Source: an uncultured Pseudomonadota bacterium (GTDB lineage Bacteria > Desulfobacterota > Desulfobulbia > Desulfobulbales > Desulfurivibrionaceae). Taken from it: a stretch of DNA of 64,000 bases. The stretch lies in NCBI GenBank assembly GCA_937868185.1, contig CALMMG010000002.1:27269-91268 (forward strand), read 5' to 3'. Position 1 is the first letter of the stretch. Each line of letters opens with the position of its first letter. Made by a program: the position numbers and the translations under genes. The notes under the pieces were generated by a model that was given only the letters and a program-made list of their open reading frames with translations, had not been told where the DNA came from and made no database searches. Shown one piece after another: positions 61,241 through 64,000 of this stretch.

Positions 61241-61660
61241 ATGAAAGGCCTTAATGGATATATCACAATATGTGGAGTGGTTTTGTCATTGGTGTGTGTG
61301 TTCTTTGGGTCAGGGGGGGTATCTGCAGCGGAGCCGTCAAGGATGCCTGCACATGCGGCGCCAATCGAACTGACTGCCCCCATCATGGAAATTAATTTGG
61401 TGAATGATTTTATGGTGGTTGCTGAAAAAAAAATTCAACTGTTAAGTATTGTGAAGGACGGAGTAAAGGTGTGGACCACAGTTTTCCTGGATGATAACGG
61501 CAACAGAATATCCTTTAATAATTTTAGGCAACACGATCGAGTCCGCATCAAGGGAGTGCAAGCCGGGTTTGGGGGAATAACTGCCCATGAGATCACACTA
61601 CTTTCTTCCCCGCGGGTGATTTTACCATCACAACAGTCTGCTCCCACCCCTCTGAAATGA
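61241..61660 (+). CDS. Small exported protein of unknown function in pilus operon
   Basis: Signal peptide then IELTAPIMEINLVNDFMVVAEKKIQLLSIVKDGVKVWTTVFLDDNGNRISFNNFRQHDRVRIKG; between pilY1 and pilB. Confidence 0.75.
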   Translation: MKGLNGYITICGVVLSLVCVFFGSGGVSAAEPSRMPAHAAPIELTAPIMEINLVNDFMVVAEKKIQLLSIVKDGVKVWTTVFLDDNGNRISFNNFRQHDRVRIKGVQAGFGGITAHEITLLSSPRVILPSQQSAPTPLK

Positions 61661-61664
61661 TAAA

Positions 61665-63470
61665 ATGACGCAGTTGAACGATGAAAAATATCTCCTCGAT
61701 CTTCTCCAGAGAAACCGGGTGCTTACCCCCGAGCAGCGTTCTTTTGTCGAAAATCGCAAGGCCCAGCAGCGCCAGCTTTTGCTTCGGCAGCATAGCGTCC
61801 TGCGTAAGTCCGATGCTGGCAGGGAGCAAGACGAGAGCCTGAGCTTTGTTGATATCATCGTCTCCTTGAATCTGGAGTTGCCTGGAAAGAAAGGGCAGGT
61901 TTTGACCGAGGAGCTGATCTTCCGGGCAATAGCCAAGGATTTGGGTTTGCCCTTCAAAAAGCTCGATCCCCTTGAGCTGGATCTGAAGACGGTCACCAAA
62001 ACTATCCCCCGAACCTTTGCCTTTAGGCACCTGTTGCTGCCATTTTCCATTGCCAACGGCGTGCTTGAGGTTGCCATCTGCAACCCCGACAACAAAACCG
62101 TCTTGGCCGAGATCGAGCGTGCCAATCAGCTAACGGTTAAGCCCTATCTGGCCACCAAGAGCGATATCCGCAAGACTCTGGCCGAGTTCTTTGGTTTCCA
62201 GTCTTCCATCACCGCAGCAGAAACCCATCTGACCCGGCCCCTGGTGGATCTGGGTAATCTCGAGCAGTATGTGCGCATCTCCTCTACCGAGGAGGCGGCT
62301 TCTTCGGACCAGCATGTGACCTCGGCGGTGGATCATATGTTCAACTATGCCTTTGAGCAACGGGCCAGCGATATCCATATTGAGCCCAAGCGGGAGCAGG
62401 CTCAGGTTCGTTTGCGGATCGACGGGGTGCTGCATACCATCTACAAGCTGCCTAAGGTGGTCCATGCCGCAGTAATCTCCCGGATCAAATCCCTGGCCCG
62501 GATGGATATTGCCGAAAAACGGCGGCCTCAGGACGGCCGAATCAAGGTGGATCGCAGTGGTCAGGAGGCGGAGATTCGAGTCTCCACCGTGCCAGTGGCC
62601 TTTGGTGAAAAGGCGGTGTTGCGAATTCTTGACCCGGAGATTCTTTTCCAGGATGTGGGCAAGATTGGGTTTTCAGAGCGTGATCTTAAAATATACCAGG
62701 GTTTTATGGACGCACCCCATGGGATTTTTCTTGTTACCGGGCCAACGGGCAGTGGCAAGTCCACTACCCTCTATTCGACCCTCAAACAGATTGCCACCCC
62801 GGAAAAAAATGTGGTCACTGTGGAAGATCCGGTGGAGATGGTGCATGAAGAATTCAATCAAATTCCGGTGCAGCCGTTACTTGATGTGACCTTTTCCACC
62901 ATCCTGCGCAATATTCTGCGTCAGGACCCGGATATCATCATGATCGGAGAAATCCGCGATCTGGATACGGCGCTGAATGCCGTTCAAGCGGCGCTCACCG
63001 GGCATCTTGTTTTTTCCACTCTCCATACCAACGATGCCGTTGCTTCCATTAGCCGGCTGCTTGATTTGGGGGTGCAGCCCTTCATGGTTGGCTCTACCCT
63101 GTTGGGGGCCATGGCCCAGCGGTTGGTGCGGCGGATTTGTCCCCATTGCAGCGAAACCTTCCGCATGTCTGCCGAAGAGCTGCGCGGTTTCGGCCTGCCG
63201 GTGATCGAAGATGGGGATTTCGAACTACGGCGGGGCAAGGGGTGCCAGCAATGCCGGGGTACGGGCTACCTTGGCCGGTGCGGAATTTTTGAAATCTTTG
63301 CCATGAGCGACAAGATCCGCAAGCAGATCAGCGGTGGAAGTGCCGAAACGGAGCTCAGGCAGACGGCCAGGGAGGAAGGGATGACCACACTCAAGGAGGA
63401 TGCCTGGTGCAAGGTGAAAAGCGGGATCACCACCCCGGAGGAGGCCTTGCGTGTAACCGGTGCGGATTAG
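61665..63470 (+). CDS. pilB: PilB/GspE-family assembly ATPase with N-terminal GspE_N-like domain
   Basis: VTGPTGSGKSTTLYSTLKQI; EDPVEMVHEEFNQIPVQP; GEIRDLDTALNAVQAALTGHLVFSTLHTNDA; tetra-Cys CPHC...CQQC. Confidence 0.95.
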   Translation: MTQLNDEKYLLDLLQRNRVLTPEQRSFVENRKAQQRQLLLRQHSVLRKSDAGREQDESLSFVDIIVSLNLELPGKKGQVLTEELIFRAIAKDLGLPFKKLDPLELDLKTVTKTIPRTFAFRHLLLPFSIANGVLEVAICNPDNKTVLAEIERANQLTVKPYLATKSDIRKTLAEFFGFQSSITAAETHLTRPLVDLGNLEQYVRISSTEEAASSDQHVTSAVDHMFNYAFEQRASDIHIEPKREQAQVRLRIDGVLHTIYKLPKVVHAAVISRIKSLARMDIAEKRRPQDGRIKVDRSGQEAEIRVSTVPVAFGEKAVLRILDPEILFQDVGKIGFSERDLKIYQGFMDAPHGIFLVTGPTGSGKSTTLYSTLKQIATPEKNVVTVEDPVEMVHEEFNQIPVQPLLDVTFSTILRNILRQDPDIIMIGEIRDLDTALNAVQAALTGHLVFSTLHTNDAVASISRLLDLGVQPFMVGSTLLGAMAQRLVRRICPHCSETFRMSAEELRGFGLPVIEDGDFELRRGKGCQQCRGTGYLGRCGIFEIFAMSDKIRKQISGGSAETELRQTAREEGMTTLKEDAWCKVKSGITTPEEALRVTGAD

Positions 63471-63519
63471 CCGTGCACCTCGCTTTTTCAGCCAAGATGT
63501 ATTATAGTGTCGCCATGAT

Positions 63520-63550
63520 CCCCTTGTTCCCCCGGAGCAAGGGTTTTTTT
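63520..63550 (+). terminator. Rho-independent terminator after pilB
   Basis: CCCTTGTTCC-CCC-GGAGCAAGGG then TTTTTTT. Confidence 0.8.
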
Positions 63551-63590
63551 CTTGGAGTTGGGGCACGGATGTGCGGGTGAAAATGTGGCT

Positions 63591-64000
63591 GTGAAGGTTG
63601 TCTGCACCAACAAAAAAGCCTACCACGACTATACCATTGAGTCGGAGATCGAGGCAGGCCTCATGCTATTAGGCTCGGAGGTGAAATCCCTCAGGGCTGG
63701 CAAGGCGAATCTGCGTGACGGGTTTGCCAAGATCAAAAACAACGAGGTTTTTATCCAGCGGGTGCATATCTCCCCATACAGCCACGCCACCTACGATGCG
63801 CCGGACCCCGTGCGGGAGCGCAAGGTGCTGCTCAAGAAGCGCGAGATCCTCAAGCTCGTTGGCAAGATTCAGGAAAAAGGGTATTCTCTGATTCCCCTCA
63901 AGATGTATTTCAACGAGCGGGGGAAGGCCAAGGTGATTCTGGGTCTGGCCAAGGGCAAGAAGCTTTACGACAAGCGCGAATCGCTGAAGAAGAAAGATAC
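63591..64000 (+). CDS. smpB: SsrA-binding protein SmpB (3' truncated by window edge, GTG start)
   Basis: Own translation: VKVVCTNKKAYHDYTIESEIEAGLMLLGSEVKSLRAGKANLRDGFAKIKNNEVFIQRVHISPYSHA; not in supplied ORF track. Confidence 0.96.
   Translation, partial: MKVVCTNKKAYHDYTIESEIEAGLMLLGSEVKSLRAGKANLRDGFAKIKNNEVFIQRVHISPYSHATYDAPDPVRERKVLLKKREILKLVGKIQEKGYSLIPLKMYFNERGKAKVILGLAKGKKLYDKRESLKKKD

Overview
The window looks like a chromosomal segment from a deltaproteobacterium / Desulfobacterota-like organism (inferred from gene content and protein style; no search was run). It has about 53 supported CDSs and no tRNA/rRNA genes, CRISPR array or transposase that I could recognise. (1) 1-11.8 kb: mtaB(partial)-cinA-recA-alaS, then an F1/stator ATP synthase operon atpF'-F-H-A-G-D-C ending at a clear terminator. 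(2) 11.8-38 kb: mostly housekeeping genes: cheX-like, gltA, amidase, mutS, HIT, a phosphodiesterase, a divIVA-yggT-minD-like-degenerate GGDEF-metG-ricT-holB string, a K+ channel fused to a response-regulator receiver domain, purL, yhaM and an ABC transporter. (3) 38-63.5 kb: an accessory type IV pilus and surface-sugar region. It holds a major pilin, a ~12.7 kb co-directional sugar-synthesis/transfer operon whose last gene lies next to pilA, an NtrB/NtrC-like two-component pair, and a minor-pilin operon (fimT-pilW-pilV-pilX-pilY1-unknown-pilB). smpB begins at the right edge. The strongest leads are: (a) a self-contained ArnT-like or pilin-glycosylation-like module (sugar synthesis, polyprenyl-P GT2, SMR flippase, GT-C/TPR protein) next to pilA; (b) sigma-54 -24/-12 promoter matches upstream of both pilA and the minor-pilin operon, flanking a sigma-54 activator; (c) the channel-TrkA-REC fusion; (d) a GGDEF protein with a destroyed active-site motif beside a MinD-like ATPase and DivIVA. 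All functional calls are by reading; none were checked against databases.
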